Assembly (NCBI GenBank): GCA_964495465.1
Contig: CAZBWE010000001.1
Location: forward strand, 4,333-68,332
DNA: 64,000 nucleotides
Direction: 5' to 3'
Source of the DNA: CAZBWE01 sp964495465
Lineage (GTDB): Bacteria; Planctomycetota; Phycisphaerae; Sedimentisphaerales; Anaerobacaceae
The position numbers and the translations under genes are program-made. This document shows positions 34,768 through 44,202 of the stretch, one piece after another (positions within the stretch are counted from its first letter, which is position 1; the number at the start of each line of letters is the position of its first letter). Below the pieces are notes generated by a model that saw only the letters and a program-made list of their open reading frames with translations, ran no database searches and was not told the DNA's origin.

Positions 34768-36084
34768 ATGGAACCAATTGCAGAACCGGGAATCGATTTG
34801 TTCGGCGATAACCTGCCGTCTATGGAAGAAATAAATACACTCTCAGGCTTTGTGCACTCGAGCGAGACCAACAAAATAAAGTTTGGCGAACAATTAGAGG
34901 CCAATCTATCCAAGACCTCGGGAAGCTCCCGGCTGGCAAACGGCATCGGGCTGTTGATTCTGGGCAGAAACAGCGAAGCTGTGGAGAAGCTGGAAAAAGC
35001 CAATGACTGTAAAGAAAAATTCATATATACGGCTTTTGCACTTCGCCGATTGGGCAAGTTCGCTGAGGCAATCGAGAACCTGCAAAAAAGCGCCGATTAC
35101 GAGGCCGACACGTTAAACATATCGCTGGAAAAGGCCGCCACATACCGCCAAGCAGGAGATTTTGATGCAGCGGCAAATGAACTTAAAAGCTGCGCAAACT
35201 TCGAAAAAATAAGTGCAGAATACCATTATCAGCTCGGGCGTCTTCAGGAGGCGCAGGGTCTTTATGAAGAGGCGATGGACAACTATAAAACGGCTTTGGA
35301 ACTGGCTCCGAACCACCAAAGGGCCCTTTTCCATCTGGCCTATCGCTGTGACCTCTGCGGTGACGAAGAAGCAGCCATCGACTATTACAAACAAATTGCT
35401 GCAAATTCCCCGGTTTATGTAAGCGCACTGCTCAACTTAGCCGTGCTATACGAAGACAGGGAAGAATACGATAAGGCATCTAAATGCGTTAATATAGTGC
35501 TGGAGCATCATCCAAACCACCAAAGAGCAATCCTTTTCCAAAAAGATATTGATAGCTCGAAAACTATGGTGTATGACGAAGAAAAAGAGAAGAAGAAAAC
35601 CCGCAAAAGCCAAATCCTCGAAACGCCAATCTCAGATTTTGAGCTTTCGGTGCGCAGCAGAAACTGCCTGAAAAGGATGAATATTAACACAGTAGGTGAC
35701 CTTTTGAACATTACCGAGGTAGAACTATTATCATATAAAAACTTCGGCGAAACCTCGCTTTCAGAAGTCAAGGCCATCCTCGATTCAAAAGCATTACGGC
35801 TCGGTATGGCCCTGGAGGAAAAACAGCCTTCCGTGATGGAAACAGCCGAGGGTGAAGATGCAAATAATGAATATGAAGGGCTGCTGAGCAAATCAATCGA
35901 CGAACTCAAACTATCTGTTCGCGCACGAAAATGTGTGCAAAAACTCAATATTCGCACTCTCGGCGATTTGACGCAGAAAACAGAAGCTGAACTTCTGGGC
36001 TGTAAAAACTTCGGGGTGACAAGTTTAAACGAAATCAAAAAAGCAACAAGCAACCTTGGGCTATCTCTGCGAAGCTTAGACTAA
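34768..36084 (+). CDS. TPR protein with two RNA polymerase alphaCTD-like domains
   Basis: A 438-residue soluble protein. About 55-265 is a TPR superhelix (for example YHYQLGRLQEAQGLYEEAMD, ALLNLAVLYEDREEYDKASK). An acidic/basic linker follows (KEKKKTRK). Then come two domains like the C-terminal domain of RNA polymerase alpha: residues 287-350 (ELSVRSRNCLKRMNINTVGD, KNFGETSLSEVK) and 376-436 (KLSVRARKCVQKLNIRTLGD, KNFGVTSLNEIK). In alpha these helix-hairpin-helix domains bind UP-element DNA and activators. No catalytic part of alpha is present. The gene has its own promoter. I infer a transcription-linked scaffold or competitor of alpha; the true role is unknown. Confidence 0.85.
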   Translation: MEPIAEPGIDLFGDNLPSMEEINTLSGFVHSSETNKIKFGEQLEANLSKTSGSSRLANGIGLLILGRNSEAVEKLEKANDCKEKFIYTAFALRRLGKFAEAIENLQKSADYEADTLNISLEKAATYRQAGDFDAAANELKSCANFEKISAEYHYQLGRLQEAQGLYEEAMDNYKTALELAPNHQRALFHLAYRCDLCGDEEAAIDYYKQIAANSPVYVSALLNLAVLYEDREEYDKASKCVNIVLEHHPNHQRAILFQKDIDSSKTMVYDEEKEKKKTRKSQILETPISDFELSVRSRNCLKRMNINTVGDLLNITEVELLSYKNFGETSLSEVKAILDSKALRLGMALEEKQPSVMETAEGEDANNEYEGLLSKSIDELKLSVRARKCVQKLNIRTLGDLTQKTEAELLGCKNFGVTSLNEIKKATSNLGLSLRSLD

Positions 36085-36130
36085 CCAATTAATAACTGAT
36101 TAAAGATTAATTTCAATCGATTTATTTTTA

Positions 36131-37399
36131 ATGCCTTTTTCAACCATCGGCCAACCAAAGCGCCATAAGGTTCTGCCCCATATAATATTGGCAGGGCTCC
36201 TCCCTGTTGTATTTTGCGGTTGTAAGTCAAGGCAGCTTATCAAACCGACCCCACAAATGGATGTCGAACAGAACTTCTGGGTGAGGGTTCTGCTGCTAAA
36301 CAACATCACAGAGTGCTCCCTGGGAACCGATTCATCCTTTAGCGTCATCAATCCACAAACACAAATGCTGGAAGTCCGATACGTCCAAGTTGATGAACCA
36401 ATAAAAGCCACTGTCTCAGGCGGGGCAATTACGGTCGGCAGTCGTCACTCCGGAAGCAAAGAAGTAATTATCCTGCCAACAGCACCTCACATATTTAACC
36501 TGAACGGCAGTGACTACCGCGGCAAACTAAAGCTCATAATCAATTCGGACGGCAAGAGCTTTGACGTGATAAATTTTGTGCCGCTCGAGCCATACCTCGC
36601 AGGTGTTGTCGGAGCTGAGATGCCCGACTACTGGGAGCCGGCGGCTCTGGAAGCCCAGACAATCGCTGCGAGAACGTATTGCCTGTATTATAAGAAACAA
36701 TTCGGCTCCAAACGCACCTGGGACGTGCAAAAAACACAGGCAAACCAGGTTTACCTCGGTGTATCTGCCGAGTCGGCTCAGATTTGGGAAGCCATAAATA
36801 AAACATACGGCAAGGTTCTGGTCTGCAGGCAGCCCGACGGCAGCGAAGATATTTTTCCCGCTTATTACAGCTCGACCTGCGGCGGTCATACGGAAGACAG
36901 CAAAAACGTATTCGGCGATTCCTTCGAAGCCCTCGTCGGAGTACAATGCCCATATTGTCAGGATGTGGCCAGACTAAACACTTTTTTCTGGCCTATGGTC
37001 CAGTTCAAAAAGAGTGAAGTCACAAGTAAACTACTGGAAAAATACCCAAAGTTAAAGAGCATCGGAGAAATCAAAAATATCACAGCAGTCGAACAAAGCG
37101 ACTATGGGCAATTCTCGCGGCTGACGAAGATAAAACTCGTCGGCTCAACAGGCAAAAGTGAATTTTTAAGAGCCGAAGACCTGCGGCTGACAATCGACCC
37201 AACCGGTTACAAGATAAAAAGCACAAGCTGCCAAATCATCGATATGGGAGACAAATGGGCATTTTCACTGGGCAGGGGCTGGGGGCACGGCGTCGGGATG
37301 TGCCAGTGTGGTGCGCAAGGTATGGCAAGGAGAGGAAAAACTGCCAGCGAGATACTTCAGTATTACTATAAAGGTTCTAAAATAAAAACAATTTATTAA
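36131..37399 (+). CDS. SpoIID/LytB-domain exported protein
   Basis: A 422-residue protein with an N-terminal signal ending in a Cys-rich FCGC, a possible lipobox. The SpoIID/LytB domain spans about 145-420: VPLEPYLAGVVGAEMPDYWE, ALEAQTIAARTYCLYYK, YYSSTCGGHTEDS and the closing GRGWGHGVGMCQCGAQGMA. SpoIID is a peptidoglycan lytic transglycosylase that acts on denuded glycan; in non-sporulating bacteria these proteins are likely wall or division factors. The catalytic Glu of SpoIID corresponds to the Glu in VGAEMP. It lies 46 bp after the TPR-alphaCTD gene and may share its transcript. Confidence 0.9.
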   Translation: MPFSTIGQPKRHKVLPHIILAGLLPVVFCGCKSRQLIKPTPQMDVEQNFWVRVLLLNNITECSLGTDSSFSVINPQTQMLEVRYVQVDEPIKATVSGGAITVGSRHSGSKEVIILPTAPHIFNLNGSDYRGKLKLIINSDGKSFDVINFVPLEPYLAGVVGAEMPDYWEPAALEAQTIAARTYCLYYKKQFGSKRTWDVQKTQANQVYLGVSAESAQIWEAINKTYGKVLVCRQPDGSEDIFPAYYSSTCGGHTEDSKNVFGDSFEALVGVQCPYCQDVARLNTFFWPMVQFKKSEVTSKLLEKYPKLKSIGEIKNITAVEQSDYGQFSRLTKIKLVGSTGKSEFLRAEDLRLTIDPTGYKIKSTSCQIIDMGDKWAFSLGRGWGHGVGMCQCGAQGMARRGKTASEILQYYYKGSKIKTIY

Positions 37400-37501
37400 T
37401 TAACGACGTTAGAATTTCCGTTTTGTTGAGCAACCCTGTGCAAAATAAGTGGACTAACTATTCGCAATGATTAACTCCACCAAACAAACGGCCATCCAAA
37501 A

Positions 37502-38602
37502 ATGAGTAACTTCGAGGTCATCTTTCAGGATTCCGGAACAAAAGCCCGACGAGGCCGGCTGAAAACAGCTCACGGGGAGGTTGAAACACCCGCATTTATG
37601 CCGGTCGGCACGTCCGGTGCAGTAAAGGGAATCACCCCACAACAAATCGAAGAAAGCGGCGCTTCAATTATCCTTGCCAATATGTATCACCTGCTACTAA
37701 GGCCGGGGATTGAGACGGTCGAAAAACTCGGGGGGCTACACAAACTTATGGGGTGGGACAAGCCGATATTGACCGACAGCGGCGGTTACCAAATCTTCTC
37801 CCTGAGCTCGCTGACAAAAGTCGATGACGATGGGGTCGAATTCGCCAGCCATATAGACGGGGCAAAGGTATATCTTAACGCCGAGGAGGCGACAAAGATT
37901 CAAAACCGGTTAGGTGCTGATATAATAATGTGCCTTGACCAATGCACTGCTTTCGATATTGAGCAACAGCAGCTGAAAAGAGCCGTGGAAAGAACAATCA
38001 ACTGGGCAAGGCATGCCAAAAAAGCACACAGTAACTCAAAACAGCTATTGTTCGGCATTGTTCAGGGGGGAATAAACCCGGAAATGCGAACTTATTGTGC
38101 CAGCGAGCTTGTCAAACTGGCCTTTGACGGGTATGCTATCGGGGGTTTGAGTGTAGGTGAAGGTCATAATAATATGATAAATACGGTTTCTCAGACAGCA
38201 CAACTCCTGCCAGCTGACAGTCCTCGATATCTGATGGGTGTCGGTATGCCGGCAGATATCATCGCTGCGGTCAAAGCCGGGGTCGATATGTTCGACTGCG
38301 TTCTGCCGACGCGGAACGGGCGAAACGCCTTTGCCTTTACCGACAACGGTCCCGTCAGATTGCGAAACAACGCACTAATAGACGACTGCAACCCAATTGA
38401 GGCAGGGTGCGACTGTTACTGCTGCAGGAATTTCAGCAGAGGAACCATCAGGCATTTTTTCAACTGCGGAGAGATGCTCGGGCCGATTCTGACATCGATA
38501 CACAATCTAAGATTCTTCCAGAGACTAATGGCAAAGATAAGAAAAGCCATCGAAAAAGACAAGTTCACCGATTTGGCCAAGAAAATGGTTATTGATTATT
38601 GA
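37502..38602 (+). CDS. tgt: Queuine tRNA-ribosyltransferase
   Basis: A 366-residue enzyme that swaps guanine 34 for preQ1 in GUN-anticodon tRNAs. Visible are the N-terminal TPAFMPVGTSGAVKG, ILTDSGGYQIFSLSS with the proposed catalytic Asp, LFGIVQGG, GGLSVGE, the nucleophile region FDCVLPTRNGRNA and the zinc site CDCYCC with the later His (SIHNL). Length is normal. It stands directly before yajC and secDF, an arrangement conserved in many bacteria (tgt-yajC-secD-secF), although the function is unrelated to secretion. Confidence 0.97.
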   Translation: MSNFEVIFQDSGTKARRGRLKTAHGEVETPAFMPVGTSGAVKGITPQQIEESGASIILANMYHLLLRPGIETVEKLGGLHKLMGWDKPILTDSGGYQIFSLSSLTKVDDDGVEFASHIDGAKVYLNAEEATKIQNRLGADIIMCLDQCTAFDIEQQQLKRAVERTINWARHAKKAHSNSKQLLFGIVQGGINPEMRTYCASELVKLAFDGYAIGGLSVGEGHNNMINTVSQTAQLLPADSPRYLMGVGMPADIIAAVKAGVDMFDCVLPTRNGRNAFAFTDNGPVRLRNNALIDDCNPIEAGCDCYCCRNFSRGTIRHFFNCGEMLGPILTSIHNLRFFQRLMAKIRKAIEKDKFTDLAKKMVIDY

Positions 38603-38666
38603 TAACTGATAACTTAACATCTCCGTAATAGAGTAATAACGGACATTAATTTAAGGGAAAACAAAG

Positions 38667-39083
38667 ATGAATAATATGTGGATATTAGCCCAAACAGAAA
38701 CCAACGAGGCATCTTCACAAGTTACGTCAAAACCGCTAAATGAGCAAGGCGAAGCGATGACGAAAGTCCCGGCCGATTCCAACGCTGTTATGACCGAAGG
38801 TGAACCGCGAAAGACACTTTTCCCGCCGTGGATCCTACTTGCTTTAATGGTCTTAATGCTATTTATACTCTTTAGAGGCCCCCGTAAAAAACGACAGGAA
38901 CAGAAAAAAATGGTCCAATCGCTGGAAAAAAATGACAGAGTCAGAACGATTGGCGGAATTATCGGCACCGTTGTCGATATTAAGGGGGATGATATTACGT
39001 TGAAAATCGATGAGTCAAACAATACAAAGATGCATGTTGTCTCTTCAGCAATCGGAAAGAATTTGACGAAAGATAAAAGTTAG
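38667..39083 (+). CDS. yajC: Preprotein translocase subunit YajC
   Basis: A 138-residue inner membrane protein with an N-terminal segment of about 50 residues, one helix (PWILLALMVLMLFILFRGP, about 54-72), then the conserved KKRQEQKKMVQSLEKNDRVR and GGIIGTVVDIKGDDITLKI. YajC joins SecD and SecF in the Sec accessory complex. The region before the helix is longer than in E. coli YajC (110 residues). It is 66 bp before secDF. Confidence 0.92.
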   Translation: MNNMWILAQTETNEASSQVTSKPLNEQGEAMTKVPADSNAVMTEGEPRKTLFPPWILLALMVLMLFILFRGPRKKRQEQKKMVQSLEKNDRVRTIGGIIGTVVDIKGDDITLKIDESNNTKMHVVSSAIGKNLTKDKS

Positions 39084-39149
39084 CTTTGTGTAATAAGTTC
39101 ATTGTTCTTTGGCACAACTATGAACAACAAACTATGAAAGAGAGAATTT

Positions 39150-42100
39150 ATGGGTAAGAATCTGTTGCCGAAATTTGCATTAATTATAGTTTTAGTGCTC
39201 CTTGCGGCCTGGACTTTATATCCGCCAAACAAGACTTTGAAGCCGGGCATAGACCTTGCAGGCGGAACAAGTCTCATCTACGAAATTGACACCGAAGGGC
39301 TCAAAGAAAATGAGAAGCAGGATTTGGCTGAGAAGATGATAACGGTCCTGCGCAGACGAATAGACCCTGCCAACATCCAAAATCTCGTATGGCGTACCCA
39401 GGGCAATACACGGTTTGAAATACAAATGCCACTGTCGAGCGCAGAAGCACATACGAAGCGCCAAAATTACGAACAGGCCCTGAACAAATTACTGGCCAAA
39501 AATTTGAGCCCCGTGATAATTATGCGCTCGCTGAAAAAACCGGCGGAAGAACGAGCCAAAGACTTCGAGGATTTTGCCGAGGCCGACCCAAACAGACTCA
39601 CAATTCTCTCAGATCTCGCCAAGGCTTACGACGAGCGCAGGAATCTACAAGATAAGAGGGACAAGCTCGAACCGGAGCTGCAAGGTATAGAAAATACGAT
39701 ATCATCGGCGGGACTGGACCTCGAGCAGATAAAGATAATGAGAAGCGAGTGGGCCAAATTAGATGATGAGAAACTAAAGAATACATTAAAAGAATTTACC
39801 GATAACAGCGGCAACATCGAGCTTTTAACCGGCTATGTTAAAACATACGCAGAGTGGGCCGGTGTGCTCGAACAGCTAACCGACCCTGAAACCGGAAAAA
39901 ATGCACAATATGAAAAGGCCAAAAAAGACCTCGATAAATTAAATCTGACCGAAGACCAGATAAATCTCATCCTGCAGATGCCCGCCAAATCGGTCAGACG
40001 CACCGCCGGCATTGAAGAACTCAAAAGAAAGTTTCCCGACCGTTCAATTGAAATCGACAATATAGTTGCAGCGTTCAACGAATATCGCCCATTCAGAGGC
40101 AGACTCGATAATCCCAAGGACCTTCAACGAATGCTCAAAGGGGCCGGTATATTAGAGTTCAGGATACTGCCGACGCAGGGACATCCGGAAGTAGATATGA
40201 ACCTGATGACCGGTTATGTCGAATCACTTAAGGAAAAAGGACCCAAATACGCATCGGATAATAAGTTCGTCTGGTGCGAGGTAGAAGATATCAAAGAATG
40301 GCGTGCAATTGACGACCAAAAACGCCCTTCAATAGTCGGCCAATTCGGCGATAAATACTATGTTCTGGCAAATAACGACAAAGAACACGTAATGCTTCAC
40401 CGCGGCGAGGGCAGTGACTGGAAGCTGACAAAGGCATCTCCCGGCAGGGAACCTCAAACGGGTCGAAGAGCCATTGACTTTGTCCTGGACGACAAAGGCG
40501 GAAGGATGTTCGGGAAAATTACCGGCAACAATATCGGCAGACCGTTGTGTATCCTGCTGGACGGAGTTGCAATATCAGCACCAAGTATCAATTCGAGGAT
40601 AACCACACGAGGCCAGATAACAGGTAGATTCTCAGAAGATGAGCAGCGTGACCTGGTCGATAAGCTGAACGCCGGCTCATTACCGGCCCGGCTGATAGAG
40701 CAGCCCATCAGTGTAAAGACAATCGGCCCATCTATCGGAGCCGACAACCGCAATCAGGGAATCAAGGCGGGTATAATCGGCCTTACGGCGGTAACAGCCA
40801 GCATGCTTGTTTATTATATGCTCTCAGGGTCAATAGCCGATGTAGCATTGCTTATGAATATCCTGCTTGTTCTGGCAACAATGGTGGTGCTGCGGGCAAC
40901 TTTCACACTGCCGGGTATCGCCGGCATAATACTAACGATTGGTATGAGCGTTGACGCCAACGTTCTGATATTCGAGAGAATCCGCGAAGAACAGCTGCGA
41001 GGTTCGTCTTTGAGAGTCGCTGTAGCAAACGGCTACCAGAGAGCATTCAGGACCATCTTCGATGCCAATATCACTACGTTCATCACAGCGGCAATTCTTT
41101 ACTGGCGGGCATCAGAAGAGGTAAAGGGCTTTGCCATTGTTCTTATGCTCGGCATCTTATCGAGTATGTTTACGGCACTATTTGTCACCCGCGTGATTTT
41201 TGATTTTCTGTTAGCGAAGCGAATTATCAAAGACCATTTATTTATGCTGCGCCTGATACACAATCCAAATGTAAACTGGATGGGACTTAGGCCGGTTTTT
41301 TTTACTATTTCAACCGCTCTTATCGTTGCAGGATTATTTGTCTTCTTTACCAGAGACGATACGGAAAACAGTAAATATGATATTGAGTTTACCGGTGGAA
41401 CTTCCGTGCAAATCAATTTCAAAGAGGGTGTTCAGCTCAACAGGGGCGAGGTGGAAGACAGAATACAGCAGTTAGGGGAAAAACTAAACAATCCCGGCCT
41501 TGCAACAGTAAATGTTTACAGCATCGGAAAAACCGGCAGACAATACGAAATCAACACTACGGAGACAAACAAAACCACCACCACTATAACATTTACCGAA
41601 ACAGACCAGTCAAATCCCAACACCGTTGAAACCGTAACTAAAGCAATCGAGAACACTCAGAGCAAATTTTCCGCAAGATTAAATAATCTGGCTGTAACTA
41701 AAGATGCCAACAGCTCGATGAAATTTATCATAACAAGCAGCCAAATGAATGAAACAATAATCACAAATGTGCTTAAAGCTGCTTTTCCCAAAGCCCGAAT
41801 TTCGGAACCGGAGATTGACGAGGTCGTTAATGATGCAATTTTCTCTGCGTTTGAAAACGAACTTGAAATCCAGCAAAATCTTCTGCCTCAAATAACCTCC
41901 AAAGAAAAAATAACCGAAGAGACAATAGAATCCTACCCCGAACTTGGTGATTTTCTTGGCGGCATAAAAATAACCTGTAAAATCGAAAGAACAACCTCGG
42001 CTGAAGACATCAATGCGAGACTGGCATCTCTGCGGTTCAAGCCGGATATGCGAGAAGTTAAATGGTACTCTTATAAAATCCTCAACGCCGAGCTAAACCC

Positions 42101-42839
42101 GATAAAACAACCGAATCAAGGGATAGAATCCTTCGTTTATTTAAGCGCTGAGCCGGAGGCGGGTTTGCGTGAGCTAAGCGAGGACGAATGGCGGACATTT
42201 GCCGAAAACGAAACGACAAAAGTCCTGGCCGCAACAGAACTCGAAACGTCACTTCCACGGGTGACACAGATAGACCCGTCGGTCGGAGCGGAACAAAAGA
42301 CACGGGCGCTGATTGCAATTATACTATCGCTGTTTGCAATCGTTACTTATATCTGGATTCGATTCGGCAATGTCCGCTACGGCATCGCAGCTATTATAGC
42401 GCTGGTGCACGACGTATGTATCACATTAGGAGCGGTAACGGCCTGCACCTATATCGCAGCAAGCCCAATCGGTGAAAAACTTTTAATCGGAGATTTCAAA
42501 ATCAACCTGGCAATGATAGCCGCTTTTCTGACACTGATTGGATATTCACTGAACGATACGATTGTCGTGTTCGACCGTATCAGGGAGAATCGCAAAAAGG
42601 CGCATCTTAATTCAAAGATAATTACCGACAGCATCAATCAGACCATTTCCAGAACGATTTTGACGTCCTTCACAACCTTTATAGTTGTGCTGATAATGTA
42701 TATATTCGGCGGGGCCGCCCTGAGGGGCTTTACGTTCGCAATCGGCTTCGGCATTGTCATCGGTACATACTCGTCGATAGCAATAGCGGCACCGATATTA
42801 CTGCTGGGCACAAAAACAAAAGTAGAAAAAGGCAAATAG
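39150..42839 (+). CDS. secDF: Fused SecD-SecF translocase with large periplasmic insertion
   Basis: A 1229-residue fusion. SecD spans about 1-700: first helix (8-24), PGIDLAGGTSLIYEI, then normally a compact P1 domain, a second half after GILEFRILP (333-341) and helices with GMSVDANVLIFERIREE (about 597). SecF spans about 705-1229 with SLNDTIVVFDRIREN (about 1133). It uses the proton gradient to pull proteins across the membrane. Between about residues 98 and 320 lies an extra, charged, helix-rich segment of about 220 residues (KRQNYEQALNKLLAKNL, ERRNLQDKRDKLEPELQGI) absent from E. coli SecD. SecF also has an enlarged periplasmic part. SecD and SecF are usually separate, but fusions are known. 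Confidence 0.95.
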   Translation: MGKNLLPKFALIIVLVLLAAWTLYPPNKTLKPGIDLAGGTSLIYEIDTEGLKENEKQDLAEKMITVLRRRIDPANIQNLVWRTQGNTRFEIQMPLSSAEAHTKRQNYEQALNKLLAKNLSPVIIMRSLKKPAEERAKDFEDFAEADPNRLTILSDLAKAYDERRNLQDKRDKLEPELQGIENTISSAGLDLEQIKIMRSEWAKLDDEKLKNTLKEFTDNSGNIELLTGYVKTYAEWAGVLEQLTDPETGKNAQYEKAKKDLDKLNLTEDQINLILQMPAKSVRRTAGIEELKRKFPDRSIEIDNIVAAFNEYRPFRGRLDNPKDLQRMLKGAGILEFRILPTQGHPEVDMNLMTGYVESLKEKGPKYASDNKFVWCEVEDIKEWRAIDDQKRPSIVGQFGDKYYVLANNDKEHVMLHRGEGSDWKLTKASPGREPQTGRRAIDFVLDDKGGRMFGKITGNNIGRPLCILLDGVAISAPSINSRITTRGQITGRFSEDEQRDLVDKLNAGSLPARLIEQPISVKTIGPSIGADNRNQGIKAGIIGLTAVTASMLVYYMLSGSIADVALLMNILLVLATMVVLRATFTLPGIAGIILTIGMSVDANVLIFERIREEQLRGSSLRVAVANGYQRAFRTIFDANITTFITAAILYWRASEEVKGFAIVLMLGILSSMFTALFVTRVIFDFLLAKRIIKDHLFMLRLIHNPNVNWMGLRPVFFTISTALIVAGLFVFFTRDDTENSKYDIEFTGGTSVQINFKEGVQLNRGEVEDRIQQLGEKLNNPGLATVNVYSIGKTGRQYEINTTETNKTTTTITFTETDQSNPNTVETVTKAIENTQSKFSARLNNLAVTKDANSSMKFIITSSQMNETIITNVLKAAFPKARISEPEIDEVVNDAIFSAFENELEIQQNLLPQITSKEKITEETIESYPELGDFLGGIKITCKIERTTSAEDINARLASLRFKPDMREVKWYSYKILNAELNPIKQPNQGIESFVYLSAEPEAGLRELSEDEWRTFAENETTKVLAATELETSLPRVTQIDPSVGAEQKTRALIAIILSLFAIVTYIWIRFGNVRYGIAAIIALVHDVCITLGAVTACTYIAASPIGEKLLIGDFKINLAMIAAFLTLIGYSLNDTIVVFDRIRENRKKAHLNSKIITDSINQTISRTILTSFTTFIVVLIMYIFGGAALRGFTFAIGFGIVIGTYSSIAIAAPILLLGTKTKVEKGK

Positions 42840-42943
42840 AAAATCAGCCGCGGACTATACAGATTGAGCCAGCACATAGTCTGCGTTCTCGTGGAAATAA
42901 GTTTCGCAGAAGTGACGTTATAATTGAAAATCAAAATCCGCAA

Positions 42944-43699
42944 TCATATAGCTTTTGCGGCATCGCGGTCGATGAGCCAGGTGATTTTGTCCAGGGCCGG
43001 CCAAAGTGCGTGAATTGGATAGCGGACCTCATCCGGCTCGCTGGTTAAAACCTCTTTCAAGATACCGGCTTTTTCTTCGCCGCTAACCAAAACAGCCAAA
43101 TGAGATGCAGCACATAAAACCGGATGCGTGAGAGTGACGCGAGTTAGCTTCTCATCGAGTACATAAACCACACAAGCCAAATCGTCCGTGTCAAAACAGG
43201 CATAGCTATTAGGAAATAATGAACCCGTGTGGCCCTCAACACCCATTCCAAGCACAACCAAATCAAACTCAGGGATCTGTTTTTCAGCCAGGTGGAAAAC
43301 TTCACGAATTGTTTGCTCATAATAGCTGGCTGAAGCCATAAAATCGCTGTGCTCGGTTGGAATGCGATGAATGTTCTCCTGCGGGATGGTAACTTTAGGC
43401 AAGAATGTGTCGGCAGCCAGTTTATAGTTGCTCCACTCTGAATCCGGGGGAACGTAGCGCTCGTCCACCCAGAACAAATGTATCTTATCCCAGGGCAGCG
43501 ATGTCGCTTTCTGGTCTTCACCTAAAAGCTGAAAAAAACGTTTTGGGGTATGCCCACCGGATATGGCAACGTGAAAGACGTCCCTGGCTTTTATCGCTTT
43601 CAGCGCATCAGCAACAAAGACATCAACACTTCTATGGGCAAGTGTTTCAGGGTCGGACACAATTTCCATATTCGGTTTATACTTTGCAATAGTCTCCAT
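42944..43699 (-). CDS. pgl: 6-phosphogluconolactonase
   Basis: I choose ATG 43699 (METIAKYKPNMEIVSD) with GGGAG upstream instead of the frame start at 43726, giving 251 residues. The enzyme hydrolyses 6-phosphogluconolactone in the oxidative pentose phosphate pathway. Motifs of the Pgl/DevB family are visible: VAISGGHTPKRFFQLL, IHLFWVDERYVPPDSEWSNY, VLGMGVEGHTGSLFP and the C-terminal WLIDRDAA. It is a single gene, convergent with secDF (104-bp gap). No zwf or gnd is in the window. Confidence 0.95.
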   Translation of the reverse strand: METIAKYKPNMEIVSDPETLAHRSVDVFVADALKAIKARDVFHVAISGGHTPKRFFQLLGEDQKATSLPWDKIHLFWVDERYVPPDSEWSNYKLAADTFLPKVTIPQENIHRIPTEHSDFMASASYYEQTIREVFHLAEKQIPEFDLVVLGMGVEGHTGSLFPNSYACFDTDDLACVVYVLDEKLTRVTLTHPVLCAASHLAVLVSGEEKAGILKEVLTSEPDEVRYPIHALWPALDKITWLIDRDAAKAI

Positions 43700-43909
43700 A
43701 CCTTCAAACTCCCTTTCATCTCGCAAAAGTCAACCTAAACCATTTTCTAACTTAAGAGGTGATTCCGCCAGAAAATTTTTCAAAAAAGAAAAAAAGTTAC
43801 TCTATTATCTCCGGGGCTTGGTAAGTCCCGCCCACAAAATAACTTACAGAACAATGTAACATTGAATAAGCCGAAGCATATGCCCAATTAGTACGAGCCA
43901 GGGCCCCCT

Positions 43910-44200
43910 TCAGGTAACATCCTCAATCTCCCACATAAACGCTTTAAGACCCTCTGAACCGAGTTTTTCTCTCATCTGGCGGATATTCTCCATTACCTGT
44001 TTGGCCTTGACCTGGTCTGTAACAATAAAAGTACCATAGTTTACCCCCGGCCAAACATCGGTATTTAAATGCGGCTCACTGAGCCGGCCTTTGCCTAAAG
44101 TATCAGTAAATTTAGTATAACAATCAATCCCGATAGAGACCAATGCCTCGTTGACCTGCTCATCTACCGCAACATTGTGCATAATCAAAACAGCTTTCAT
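43910..44200 (-). CDS. Small P-II-like protein of the PG0541 transporter-associated type
   Basis: A 96-residue protein with a P-II-like ferredoxin fold pattern: KAVLIMHNVAVDEQVNEAL, GRLSEPHLNTDVWPGVNYG and VKAKQVMENIRQMREKL. It lies 2 bp after the RND pump gene and ends the efflux operon. Proteins of this kind (PG0541 family) recur downstream of RND pumps and may sense a ligand and adjust transport; the function is not known. The association with the pump is clear from spacing. Confidence 0.75.
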   Translation of the reverse strand: MKAVLIMHNVAVDEQVNEALVSIGIDCYTKFTDTLGKGRLSEPHLNTDVWPGVNYGTFIVTDQVKAKQVMENIRQMREKLGSEGLKAFMWEIEDVT

Positions 44201-44202
44201 AA

